A stretch of 64,000 nt of DNA from positions 124,001-188,000 of the forward strand of contig NZ_FNCG01000014.1 of NCBI RefSeq assembly GCF_900100945.1. Direction: 5' to 3'. How positions within the stretch are numbered: position 1 is the first letter of the stretch; each line of letters starts with the position of its first letter. Positions 16,785 to 25,664 of the stretch are shown here, piece after piece. The translations under genes were made by a program, and so were the position numbers. The stretch is from Mucilaginibacter gossypii. Lineage in GTDB: Bacteria > Bacteroidota > Bacteroidia > Sphingobacteriales > Sphingobacteriaceae. Under the pieces are notes generated by a model. The model made no database searches. It had not been told where the DNA came from and worked only from the letters and a program-made list of their open reading frames with translations.

Positions 16785-18278
16785 CTACAGATATTTCAGG
16801 ATAGAATTCGGGAAAATCCCCAATAAAACGAGCAGAAAACTAATAATAATAGCTAAAACAAGTAAATTATAAGATCTTTCACTGGCAACTTCAGCATTTT
16901 CTGTTCTTTTCAGAAATAAATACAAAGGAATTTTAAGGTAATAAAACAACGATACCACCGTGGTTATAGCGCCCGTTATCATCAGCGACAACAGCCAGAT
17001 ACTGTGTGTTTGCTCATAGGCGCTGTAAGCCGCCGAAAACACAAATAGTTTACCCGTAAACCCAGCAGTAACCGGGATCCCTGTTAAAGAAATGAGGATA
17101 ATAACAAAACAAACCGAGGCTACAGGGTATTTTAAGCCCAGGCCCTTATAAGCCTCCACCTCTTCAGCGTCCACAATATTGCTGAAGTATGATGCCAGTG
17201 CCAGCGCCCCGATATTGGCCAGCGCGTAAACGGCCAGGTAATAGGTTAATGATGATAAGCCCTGTAAATTAAAGGTAACTACCGCCATTAAAGCAAAGCC
17301 GGTATGGCCGATGCTTGAATAGGCCAGCATCCTTTTCACGTTGCTTTGCAAAACGGCCGCAAAATTTCCGGCTATCATGGTAACGATACCAATGGCTGAT
17401 AAAACAATACTAAAATCAATCCCCTTCCAGTCGGCCGAAAAAAGGAACAAAGGCATCACATTTACCAGCAATGCAAAAGCTGCTATCTTGGGTACGGTTG
17501 ACAGGTATGCAGTAACCGGCGTGGGCGCTCCCTGGTAAACATCGGGTACCCAAAAATGCATCGGCATAAATGATAATTTAAACCCTATGCCAATCAGCAC
17601 CAGTACTAAAGCAAATGAAGCACTCACCGGATTTACATTAGGCAACCGGGCTACAATACCCAGCAGATCGAGCGAGCCGCTGAAGCCGTACAGTAACGAG
17701 ATCCCGTATAGCATGACAGCCGATGATGCCGCGCCGAAAAGTACGTACTTTAAACCAGCTTCGGTACTCAAAGCAGTTTCAGACCGGTAAGCCACCATCA
17801 GGTATGACGCTATGGATACCATCTCGATGGCAAGATAAACAGAAAGCAGGTTAATAGCCATGGCCATTAAATGCAGACCTAAAATAGATGCTATGGAAAT
17901 GGTATACAGGTCTGATAAGCCTTTTGGATGCGCCTTCAGCTTATCATCCCAGGTAAAATTCAATAGCAGGATAAACGATAGCAGATCGATAATGATCTTG
18001 AAAAATACCGCCGACCTACGCAGCAGTAACATACTGCCGAAAATAACATGATCGCCGTCAAGGATCAGGGCTACCTGCTGCAGGTCTTTAAACAGCACCA
18101 GTAACAAGCCCGTACAGGCTATAATTTTACAAAGCTTTACAGATCTGCGCCCAAATATCAGGTCGGTTATCAGCACTACCAAAAACAGCCCGGTTAAATA
18201 AATTTCGGGCATGAAATAGGGTATACTGCCAAAAACATTGGTTAACTGAGCTGATATATGGGGGAGCAGATCGTGCAT
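16785..18278 (-). CDS. nuoN: NADH-quinone oxidoreductase subunit N
   Basis: A 497-residue membrane subunit of respiratory Complex I with about fourteen hydrophobic segments. The proton-channel motifs are LPNVNPVSASFALVLVLIGIGFKLSFMPMHFWVPDVYQGAPTPVTAYLSTVPK (key Lys in FKLSF and His in MHFW) and VKRMLAYSSIGHTGFAL. NuoN is one of three antiporter-like proton-pumping subunits. It is the last nuo gene here and is separated from nuoM by a MuiA-type gene; in most nuo operons nuoM and nuoN are adjacent. Confidence 0.96.
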   Translation of the reverse strand: MHDLLPHISAQLTNVFGSIPYFMPEIYLTGLFLVVLITDLIFGRRSVKLCKIIACTGLLLVLFKDLQQVALILDGDHVIFGSMLLLRRSAVFFKIIIDLLSFILLLNFTWDDKLKAHPKGLSDLYTISIASILGLHLMAMAINLLSVYLAIEMVSIASYLMVAYRSETALSTEAGLKYVLFGAASSAVMLYGISLLYGFSGSLDLLGIVARLPNVNPVSASFALVLVLIGIGFKLSFMPMHFWVPDVYQGAPTPVTAYLSTVPKIAAFALLVNVMPLFLFSADWKGIDFSIVLSAIGIVTMIAGNFAAVLQSNVKRMLAYSSIGHTGFALMAVVTFNLQGLSSLTYYLAVYALANIGALALASYFSNIVDAEEVEAYKGLGLKYPVASVCFVIILISLTGIPVTAGFTGKLFVFSAAYSAYEQTHSIWLLSLMITGAITTVVSLFYYLKIPLYLFLKRTENAEVASERSYNLLVLAIIISFLLVLLGIFPNSILKYL

Positions 18279-18285
18279 TTATATT

Positions 18286-20148
18286 TTATTGTACTATTAC
18301 TGATTGATTTTTGGGGTATTTAACCTGATATTTTAGTTTCACCTTCTTTTCATCGAGCGAATTTAACATGAAATTCCATGAAACCCTACCTGTTGTTGCA
18401 TCAGGTTTTGCGCCAGATGTTTCCTGCGCCTCTACTTCGATATCTTTATTTTGCGAAACCGGTACCTGGTCTTCCACCAATAAATTAACCGATTGGCTTT
18501 TCCTGTTTTTTACGTCGATAAGCCAATTGCGGGTTTCCTTTTGGTTGGAGCCTGATGACTGGCGCATAGCCAAACCTTTCTCCAGTGTACGGGTAACTAC
18601 AATATTTTTATCTGTTCCTAACGATAGGTTCAGCGTATCGGTGGTAGCATCGGTATTAATCAGCGACTTGCCAATGTATGTTCCTTCAAAAAACAAGTTG
18701 GCCTCGCCAGATAGGAAACTGTATTTATTCCAGTTGGTAAGCTGCGCTGTCAGATACACATCAGTACTCAGTTTAGGCGCTACATAATACTGATAAGTAG
18801 CATCAATATTATATTGGCTAATTTCAACGGCATATTGTTTGCCATCGCTTGGCACCGTATAAGGGTTGGCGATATTAAACTCAATATTGGTTTGGTTTTC
18901 TTCTTTTTTTACTTCGATAGGAACCGTGTTAATTATATTTTTATCTTGTATTTTCGCAACAGCACCAGTCAAATCCCTTTTATGTTCAACTTCACCATAA
19001 CCAACTACAACAACTTCATTCAATTGGTTTGAAGCTGACTTTAGCGACACGTTGATCATTGGCGCATTGGCCTGCCTTTCTAATGTCTCATATCCAATAA
19101 AACTGTAAGTAAGCACAGCATTGGCGTTAGGTATCTGGATGCTGTAATTTCCACCGGCATCACTTACGGCCCCTATTGATGTACCTTTTACCCGGACGCT
19201 TACACCAGGGATGGGGCTGTTATCATCCCTACTCACTACTCTACCCATTACTTTAGTTATTGAAACACCAGTACCTGAATAGTACATACCAAAGTTAAGA
19301 TAGGTAGGCGTAAGCTCGGGCTTCGCCCCATTTACGCTTGGGTTACCGGTTGATAAGGTAAGCTTTGCGCTTTTCCAGTCCTCACCCGTTTTTTGCGACA
19401 CGTTGGCTTTGTAAACGATAGTTATTGGACTGTTCACATTTTTAGCACGGATATCGTAGGTAGGGAACCAGCTGGCGTTTCGCACCAGATAACTTAAAGT
19501 AAAATTTGCCTGTAACGGAACTTTTGACGATACTGTCACCAAAACATTGCTGGTAGTTTTAACACTTACTTTGTTAATCTCTGCAATTTGTTTGTTATAA
19601 TCTTCCAGCTGGTCGTTAAACAAATCTATCTGATCATTTACGGCTTGCTGATTCTTTTTGATCTCATTTAAGCGAGCTGTCTGAAAGTCGAGTGTCTGTT
19701 TCAGTCTAATCGGATCCAGCGCAACATTAGTACCATTGCTCACCGGGTTTTTAGCCAGCGTGTTAGCTTCTTCCTGGTAAATAGAGAGCATGTTATTTTG
19801 CAAGGCTATTTTGTTTCTTACCAGTTTTACATTCGCCTCGATAGTCTGTATATTTTTCTGCCTGATGTCATTATCGGCAAAATCAAGTTCGTGATTAACC
19901 GAAAGAATGGTAAAATCGCCGCCTGCATTTACCTGGATACTCTGCACATCAATTCCAGGCGACAGGTTTTCAAACACCAGCGTTGATGTGCCGGGGCTGA
20001 TATTGACCAATGCGGTGCGACTTACCTGTGCTCCGTTCAAAAACACGGTTACTTTTTGAACTTTGGAGGCTACTTTCTGGCCTTCATCGGCCCTGGTTGC
20101 CGCAGTGATAAAAAGTAATGCTGCGGCAATGGATAATTTTTTAAACAT
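18286..20148 (-). CDS. MuiA/DUF4139-type protein with inserted SusC-like N-terminal segment
   Basis: A 620-residue protein from ATG 20148 with a signal peptide (MFKKLSIAAALLFITAATRA). Residues ~28-130 look like DUF4140 (VTVFLNGAQVSRTA), ~100-195 are predicted coiled coil, and ~205-300 and ~410-620 are the two parts of DUF4139 (YLVRNASWFPTYDIRA; TRTLEKGLAMRQSSGSNQKE). Between them (residues 301-405) is a carboxypeptidase-regulatory-like domain (IPGVSVRVKGTSIGAVSDA, YSFIGYET) followed by NEVVVVGYGEVEHKRDLTGA, which is the linker/TonB-box region of SusC-type receptors. The role of the MuiA family is poorly defined (linked to mucoidy in Proteobacteria). It sits 7 bases from nuoM and nuoN, so it is probably co-transcribed. 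Confidence 0.85.
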   Translation of the reverse strand: MFKKLSIAAALLFITAATRADEGQKVASKVQKVTVFLNGAQVSRTALVNISPGTSTLVFENLSPGIDVQSIQVNAGGDFTILSVNHELDFADNDIRQKNIQTIEANVKLVRNKIALQNNMLSIYQEEANTLAKNPVSNGTNVALDPIRLKQTLDFQTARLNEIKKNQQAVNDQIDLFNDQLEDYNKQIAEINKVSVKTTSNVLVTVSSKVPLQANFTLSYLVRNASWFPTYDIRAKNVNSPITIVYKANVSQKTGEDWKSAKLTLSTGNPSVNGAKPELTPTYLNFGMYYSGTGVSITKVMGRVVSRDDNSPIPGVSVRVKGTSIGAVSDAGGNYSIQIPNANAVLTYSFIGYETLERQANAPMINVSLKSASNQLNEVVVVGYGEVEHKRDLTGAVAKIQDKNIINTVPIEVKKEENQTNIEFNIANPYTVPSDGKQYAVEISQYNIDATYQYYVAPKLSTDVYLTAQLTNWNKYSFLSGEANLFFEGTYIGKSLINTDATTDTLNLSLGTDKNIVVTRTLEKGLAMRQSSGSNQKETRNWLIDVKNRKSQSVNLLVEDQVPVSQNKDIEVEAQETSGAKPDATTGRVSWNFMLNSLDEKKVKLKYQVKYPKNQSVIVQ

Positions 20149-20275
20149 AATTCCTTCGGTTAAATACATACCATCTGTTATTTCGCTTATGCCCGGGTTG
20201 CCGGGGACAACGTAAATAAAAGATGCAGGTGTATGCACTTTTCCATAAATGAATTTATGTTGAAACACTATTTTT

Positions 20276-21880
20276 TTATTTAGCCTGTAAAAACTGTATC
20301 AATGCCAGTACCGAATCATTGATTTTTCCAAATACCAACGATGGCATCAAACCTAAAGCAAGCGCAGCAACAGCCATTGGTATCAATGCCAGCTTTTCGC
20401 GGATGCTTACATCGGTAAGTGCTATTTTCCAAACCTCGCCGCCTTTAAGTGATACTTTTCCGAAGAACATGCGCTGCAGTGTCCACAGAAAATAAGCTGC
20501 TCCCAACAGGATACCAACCGAACCGCAAACAGCCATCCAGTATGGCAGCAAACCGTTAACCGTTGGCGATTTAAATGTACCCGCCAGTGTAAATGCTTCG
20601 GCCACAAATGCCGAAAAGCCCGGCAAGCCTAAGGAAGCAAAGAATGCTACCATAACAAAGGCCGTATATTGAGGCATCTGGGTGCCCAATCCGCGGAAAT
20701 GATAAATATCCCTGTCGTGCACACGGTTGTAAACCACGCCCACCAAAAAGAACAGCATCGACGATAAAAAGCCATGGCTTACCATCTGCATTACCGCACC
20801 GCTTACACCTTCGGCAGTTTGCGAGGCAATGCCCAGTAACACAAAACCCATGTGCGATACCGATGAGTAAGCGATCATCCTTTTCAGATCGCGCTGGGCC
20901 AGCGCATTGCAGGCGCCATATAATATCGAAACAACCCCAATCAACCCAAGCCAAAAAGCGCCGGAAGAAGCTATCTCCGGGAAAATCCCGAGGCAGATAC
21001 GGATAATGCCGTAACCACCAATTTTAAGCAATACCCCAGCAAGAATGATAGATACCGGTGTAGGCGCTTCAACGTGCGCATCGGGCAGCCAGGTATGCAG
21101 CGGTACAACGGGTACCTTGATAGCAAAGGCAATAAACAGCACTACAAAGCCAACCGTGCGTGCGGGCATCCCCAATATGGTTTGATGCGCGGCAGCCGAG
21201 AATACCGAACCCTGGGCATAATTAGCCGGATTCATCATCTGGATAATATTAAAAGTATGACTTCCTGTTGCCGGATCGCTTACAGAAAGGTATAAACCAA
21301 CCATCACCAGCAGCATAAACACCGAACCAAACAGGGTATACAAGAAAAACTTGATGGCCGCATACTCCCGGCGTACACCGCCCCACATCCCGATCAGGAA
21401 ATAGAGCGGCAGTAACATGAGCTCATAAAACAGGTAAAACAGGAAGAAATCCAAAGCGCAGAATACACCCATCACGGCCATATCCAACAGCAAAAACAAA
21501 AGGAAGAAACCTTTGAGATTGCTCTTGATTTCCCAGGAGGCCAGCGTAGCAACCACCATCACCAGTGCCGACATTACCAATAGGGTTACCGAAATGCCAT
21601 CTATCCCTACAAAATAATCTATCTGCATTTTGCCCATGCTGCCCAGGTTAAGGGCAATCCATGGCAGTTTCTGTACAAACTGAAACTGGTCTTCATGGTT
21701 AATACCTGCTGTTGCCGCACCTGTTTTAAAGTTAAGGTAGATTGCGATGCTGATACCCAGCTGCAAAAGCGTAGCCAGCAGGGTAATATATTTAAAACTC
21801 CCCCGAACCGACGATGGCAGCAATACGATCACCAACGCAAACAGTACAGGTATAAATATGAGTAGGGTTAGTAGGTTCAT
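20276..21880 (-). CDS. nuoM: NADH-quinone oxidoreductase subunit M
   Basis: A 534-residue membrane subunit with about fourteen hydrophobic segments. Motifs include DFFLFYLFYELMLLPLYFLIGMWGG (the conserved functional Glu in FYELML), IAFAIKVPVVPLHTWLPDAHVEAPTPVSIILAGVLLKIGGYG (channel Lys) and LKRMIAYSSVSHMGFV. It is one of the three antiporter-like proton pumps of Complex I. It starts 5 bases after the nuoL stop, consistent with one transcript. Length matches the family. Confidence 0.97.
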   Translation of the reverse strand: MNLLTLLIFIPVLFALVIVLLPSSVRGSFKYITLLATLLQLGISIAIYLNFKTGAATAGINHEDQFQFVQKLPWIALNLGSMGKMQIDYFVGIDGISVTLLVMSALVMVVATLASWEIKSNLKGFFLLFLLLDMAVMGVFCALDFFLFYLFYELMLLPLYFLIGMWGGVRREYAAIKFFLYTLFGSVFMLLVMVGLYLSVSDPATGSHTFNIIQMMNPANYAQGSVFSAAAHQTILGMPARTVGFVVLFIAFAIKVPVVPLHTWLPDAHVEAPTPVSIILAGVLLKIGGYGIIRICLGIFPEIASSGAFWLGLIGVVSILYGACNALAQRDLKRMIAYSSVSHMGFVLLGIASQTAEGVSGAVMQMVSHGFLSSMLFFLVGVVYNRVHDRDIYHFRGLGTQMPQYTAFVMVAFFASLGLPGFSAFVAEAFTLAGTFKSPTVNGLLPYWMAVCGSVGILLGAAYFLWTLQRMFFGKVSLKGGEVWKIALTDVSIREKLALIPMAVAALALGLMPSLVFGKINDSVLALIQFLQAK

Positions 21881-21885
21881 TAAAT

Positions 21886-23994
21886 TCAGATCAGTATTTT
21901 TAAAATAAAGAGTACCAACACAATGAGCAGCATACTGTACAGGTAGTACTGCACTTTTCCATTTTGAAATTTACGTGCAAAATTGCCAATACTTTGCACT
22001 AATGCAGCCATTGAATGCAAAAATCCGTCGACAATATATTTATCACACCAGGCGGTAAGGTCTGCCACCGCCCTGCTCAGCCGTTCAATTGAATGGATGA
22101 GTCCGTTAATAATATTCCTGTCGAACCAGAAGCAGGTTTTACCCAGGCCAAGTATAGGTTTTACGATTACTTTTTTATAGATCTTATCCAAATACCATTG
22201 ATTATAGGATAAGCGGTAAAAGAAGCCGGTTTGCGGAAACGAGAACGTATTTCTTTTTACGTAGATAGCATAGGCCGCGTACATTACAAAAACGCTTAAG
22301 ATATTCACCCCTATCGGAATAATGGTATGGTAGATATTTTCGCGGGCCATGAATTCGGCAGGTTTTAAGCTTTCGAATAGCCAGGCTTTTTCATAAAAGA
22401 AAGGATTAAGCGAAAATAAGGGGAACAAACTGCAAACCGCCAGCAGGATCAATGGCACACGATATTGCCAACCACCATCGCTGATATGTAGTTTAATGTC
22501 AGGGTGATGTTTCAACAAGCGAAACTCTCCGAAAAATATTTTCACTATTAACCTTGATACGTAAAAGGCAGTAAGCCAACTGGTAAATAATGCACCTGCC
22601 GGGATCAGTTTAAGCCATGCGCTTCTACCCTCGCTCCATTCAAACGCCTGGATCAGGATGCCATCTTTTGACAGATAGCCAGAAGTAAGCGGAATACCTA
22701 TAAGCGCCAGTGAACCAACAATTGCCACAATAAAAGTTAATGGCAGCTTTTTACGCAAGCCACCCATGTACTGAATATTTTGCGGGTCGATATCCAGGTT
22801 ATTTTCCTCCTTGATATGTTGCATTTCGTGAATCACAACCCCGGCCACCAAAAACAATAAACATTTAAAGAAAGCGTGCGTAGCCAAATGGAATAGCGAA
22901 GAGCCATAAGCTCCAACCCCCATCGCAAGGATCATGTAACCCAGTTGCGATATGGTTGAGTAAGCAAGCACCCGTTTTAAATCGTTTTGCGTAAGCGCGA
23001 TTGTGGCGGCCATAAAAGCGGTAAAGCAACCTATTACAGCAAGAACCGTTAACTCCGTATCGGTAAACAAAGGATAAACCCTGCCCAGCAGAAATACACC
23101 GGCAGCCACCATAGTAGCCGCGTGGATCAGCGCCGAAACTGACGTCGGCCCTTCCATGGCATCAGGTAGCCAGGTATGCAAAGGGAATTGTGCCGATTTT
23201 GCGGCCACAGCAAGGAAGATCCCGGCGCAGGCTATATACTGCCATATCGCGGGTAATGTAGTCATTGCCCCCCGTGTCCAAACAGAGCCATAATTAGAAG
23301 GCATCCTATCAGGAGCAAAAGCCCATTGCCCGTTATCAGGCCCCATAAACTTAACAAGTCCATGTTGTCCAAATAAGGCATCAATATCAAACGTATGAAA
23401 CTGGGCAAAAATGATAATGATAGCACTTAGCAAACCGATATCGCCGATACGGTTCATGATAAAGGCTTTTTTATTGGCCTGTACGGCTTTATCCTTAGTG
23501 AACCAGAAACCGATAAGCAGGTATGATGAAAAGCCCACTAGCTCCCAGAAAGCATAGAACAGCACCATGCTATCCGCCACCACCAAAGCCAGCATGCTGA
23601 AACAAAAGAAACTTAAGTAGGTAAAATAACGACTGTACCTATCGTCATGCTTCATGTAAGCAGTGGAATAGATGTGAACAGGCAAGGCAATCAGCGATAC
23701 CAACAGCAGCAGCAGCGCCGACAGATTATTAAGCAGGATGCCTGCGAAGACTTTGGTGTTGCCAATGGTAAACCATAGTTTTTGGGTGTGCAGCGGTTGC
23801 TGGTTCCACACCCTTGCAAACACAATGGCTGATAATACGCAACCCACCAAAATGGCCAGTGTTGAAATCCAGCCCGCTGCTTTACTTTTTACCGGCAGGC
23901 AAAAGTTGATGATCGAGGCCGCCAACGGTAAAGCCACAGCTGCAATGGTGTAGCTGATGATGGTTTGATCGGTATGTAAAAGCGCGGTGCCCAA
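21886..23994 (-). CDS. nuoL: NADH-quinone oxidoreductase subunit L
   Basis: A 702-residue membrane subunit. Core motifs are VLFYAFWELVGFSSYLLIGFW (functional Glu), AAKSAQFPLHTWLPDAMEGPTSVSALIHAATMVAAGVFLLGR (channel Lys) and LKRVLAYSTISQLGYMILA. The C-terminal extension (~560-702) is the lateral amphipathic helix that braces the membrane arm. The start is odd: a stop (TAA) lies directly before a TTG at 23994, and no in-frame ATG gives a normal N-terminus. A perfect inverted repeat begins 20 bases upstream, so insertion of that element may have replaced the original start region. Confidence 0.95.
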   Translation of the reverse strand: MGTALLHTDQTIISYTIAAVALPLAASIINFCLPVKSKAAGWISTLAILVGCVLSAIVFARVWNQQPLHTQKLWFTIGNTKVFAGILLNNLSALLLLLVSLIALPVHIYSTAYMKHDDRYSRYFTYLSFFCFSMLALVVADSMVLFYAFWELVGFSSYLLIGFWFTKDKAVQANKKAFIMNRIGDIGLLSAIIIIFAQFHTFDIDALFGQHGLVKFMGPDNGQWAFAPDRMPSNYGSVWTRGAMTTLPAIWQYIACAGIFLAVAAKSAQFPLHTWLPDAMEGPTSVSALIHAATMVAAGVFLLGRVYPLFTDTELTVLAVIGCFTAFMAATIALTQNDLKRVLAYSTISQLGYMILAMGVGAYGSSLFHLATHAFFKCLLFLVAGVVIHEMQHIKEENNLDIDPQNIQYMGGLRKKLPLTFIVAIVGSLALIGIPLTSGYLSKDGILIQAFEWSEGRSAWLKLIPAGALFTSWLTAFYVSRLIVKIFFGEFRLLKHHPDIKLHISDGGWQYRVPLILLAVCSLFPLFSLNPFFYEKAWLFESLKPAEFMARENIYHTIIPIGVNILSVFVMYAAYAIYVKRNTFSFPQTGFFYRLSYNQWYLDKIYKKVIVKPILGLGKTCFWFDRNIINGLIHSIERLSRAVADLTAWCDKYIVDGFLHSMAALVQSIGNFARKFQNGKVQYYLYSMLLIVLVLFILKILI

Positions 23995-24013
23995 TTAGTT
24001 TTTTTATCTTCTC

Positions 24014-24089
24014 TGTAGAGACGCATAATTGCGTCTCCGAATGTACATTTCCGCTTGTCCTGCGGGAGACGCAATTATGCGTCTCTACA
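24014..24089. repeat. Perfect 25-bp inverted repeat, family C, inside the nuo operon
   Basis: The arms at 24014-24038 and 24065-24089 are exact complements (25/25) around a 26-nt loop. Each arm is itself a hairpin, GAGACGCA-TAAT-TGCGTCTC. It lies between the nuoK stop (24095) and the nuoL start (23994), so the operon transcript must cross it. Half-copies are at 11859 and 34040. It has no T tract of terminator type. Confidence 0.9.
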
Positions 24090-24094
24090 ATATT

Positions 24095-24400
24095 TTAATC
24101 CCTCAAATTTTTAATCTCATCCGGGTCAATGGTTTTATATCGCCGGTAAACATTCAGGACGATGGCCAGCGCAACCGCTGTTGTTGCCGCGGCCAGCACA
24201 ATAGCAAACAAGGCGAACACCTGTCCGCCGTTATTTAGCTTATCATATTTACCAAAAGCTACCAGGTTTAAAATGGCGGCGTTCAGCATTAGTTCAATTC
24301 CTATCAATACTTGTATCGAGTTACGTTTGGATACAATCATGTACATGCCTGTGCAAAACAATAACGCGCCTACCAGTAAAAAATCGGTTAACGTGATCAT
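24095..24400 (-). CDS. nuoK: NADH-quinone oxidoreductase subunit K
   Basis: A 101-residue protein with three hydrophobic segments. SIQVLIGIELMLNAAILNLVAFG carries the conserved membrane Glu, and FALFAIVLAAATTAVALAIVLNVYRR carries the second conserved acidic helix region in diverged form. The start overlaps the nuoJ stop by 4 bases (ATGA), implying translational coupling. It is part of the Complex I membrane arm. Confidence 0.96.
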   Translation of the reverse strand: MITLTDFLLVGALLFCTGMYMIVSKRNSIQVLIGIELMLNAAILNLVAFGKYDKLNNGGQVFALFAIVLAAATTAVALAIVLNVYRRYKTIDPDEIKNLRD

Positions 24401-24945
24401 GCCCTGCCCTCCTTACGTGATAAATGTGCCGCACCTACCAAAGCCATCAGCAATAAAACAGAAATGGCTTCAAAAGGCAGCAGGTAGGTGGTCATGAGGT
24501 TAACGCCTATATTATCTATAGTTGAAGAGGTTGGCGTTATCTCATTTTTTTGTGCGATGGCCTGTTTTACCCATGGCAGCTTATCAGCATCGGCTTTAAG
24601 GATAATGTTTACAATCACCGCTAAAAACAGCGCAGCCAGTATAACAGCCGGTACTTTAGCCATGTTAATGAATTTTCCTTTGTGTTGCTCTATCACATTT
24701 AGCGTTTCACGACCAGAAAGCATAAATGCAAAAAGGATTAACACCAAAATGCCTCCCACATAAATTACCACTTGCGTTACGGCAACAAAATCGGCAAGGG
24801 CAATTACATACAAGCCAGCTAATGCAAACAAGGTCACAAAAAATATAAAAATACTCCTGACCAGGTTTTTACTTAAAGCAGCATATAGCGCCGAGCCAAT
24901 AGCAATAAAACTCATTGTATAAAACAGTAAGCGGACCAAGGTCAT
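24397..24945 (-). CDS. nuoJ: NADH-quinone oxidoreductase subunit J
   Basis: A 182-residue protein with five hydrophobic segments. It has ALYAALSKNLVRSIFIFFVTLFALAGLYVIALADFVAVTQVVIYVGGILVLILFAFML, the conserved NuoJ core containing the pi-bulge helix. It overlaps nuoI and nuoK by 4 bases on each side, the classic nuo arrangement. It has no cofactor and forms part of the membrane arm of Complex I. Confidence 0.96.
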   Translation of the reverse strand: MTLVRLLFYTMSFIAIGSALYAALSKNLVRSIFIFFVTLFALAGLYVIALADFVAVTQVVIYVGGILVLILFAFMLSGRETLNVIEQHKGKFINMAKVPAVILAALFLAVIVNIILKADADKLPWVKQAIAQKNEITPTSSTIDNIGVNLMTTYLLPFEAISVLLLMALVGAAHLSRKEGRA

Positions 24946-25532
24946 GCCCCACCCTCCTTTTGTTTCATGGCGGCTAATTTGGCAGCCTGTTTTTCGGCCT
25001 GTTGTTTGTCAAAAAGGGCACGCTTTTCGGCGGCATCTTCGGGCGTCATATCCGAAAACTGGTAAACCAGATCGCTTAGCTGAAAAACTGTTTTATCGTA
25101 CTGGTTGGTCATGGTAATGCATTCAGTTGGGCACACAATAGTACACAAACCACAATACATACACTTGGCCATATCAATATCAAACTTGGCTGCATACAAA
25201 CGTTTGGTAGTACCGTCGGATGTTTGGCCGATAGCTTCCGTAGCCTTGATCGATTCAATATCGATACAATTAACGGGGCAAACCTTGGCGCACAGATCAC
25301 ATACGATACAGTCATCCATTTCCACATCCAACTGGTAGCGGCCCACTTCAGGTACCGGCAGTTGCTGCTTAGGATATTGAATAGTGTTGGTGCCATGCTC
25401 CAGTTGCTTAAAATAATTGCTATCGCTCACGGTTACAATCTCCCTTTTGCCGTTACCCGCAAAGAGATGCCGGATGGTAAGGCTTAAACCTTTCCATGCC
25501 GTTGTAAACGCGTTAATTACTTTCTGAACCAT
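24942..25532 (-). CDS. nuoI: NADH-quinone oxidoreductase subunit I (2x[4Fe-4S])
   Basis: A 196-residue ferredoxin-like subunit with two cluster motifs, CIVCDLCAKVCPVNCI (about residues 76-91) and CMYCGLCTIVCPTECI (about 124-139), which carry clusters N6a and N6b on the path to quinone. The first residues (MVQ) are read from the end of a family-D repeat (AATCATGGTTC on the minus strand) that abuts the start, so the native start may have been replaced. The C-terminal tail is rich in Lys, Gln and Ala and looks unstructured. Confidence 0.96.
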   Translation of the reverse strand: MVQKVINAFTTAWKGLSLTIRHLFAGNGKREIVTVSDSNYFKQLEHGTNTIQYPKQQLPVPEVGRYQLDVEMDDCIVCDLCAKVCPVNCIDIESIKATEAIGQTSDGTTKRLYAAKFDIDMAKCMYCGLCTIVCPTECITMTNQYDKTVFQLSDLVYQFSDMTPEDAAEKRALFDKQQAEKQAAKLAAMKQKEGGA

Positions 25533-25664
25533 GATTTTTAGGATTTTAGGATGCTCAGGATATTTCCTTTACTACTGCTAATCCTTGTTTCTTATTATTC
25601 AATTAATTACAAATCTTAATTCTTTTAATTCCGAAATCGAATATCCGACATCCGAAATTAAAAA
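25528..25664. repeat. Repeat cluster between nuoI and nuoH
   Basis: GAACCATGATTTTTAGGATT (25526 onward) is a family-D arm that runs across the nuoI start codon. From about 25628 there is TTCCGAAATCGAATATCCGA and a second CATCCGAAATTAAAAATC copy in direct order, ending at the nuoH stop. The 132-base gap is entirely repeat-like and lies within the nuo operon. Confidence 0.6.

Noticed and set aside
20571..20954. 127-codon frame inside nuoM on the same strand
   Set aside because: Out-of-frame shadow of the conserved nuoM coding sequence.
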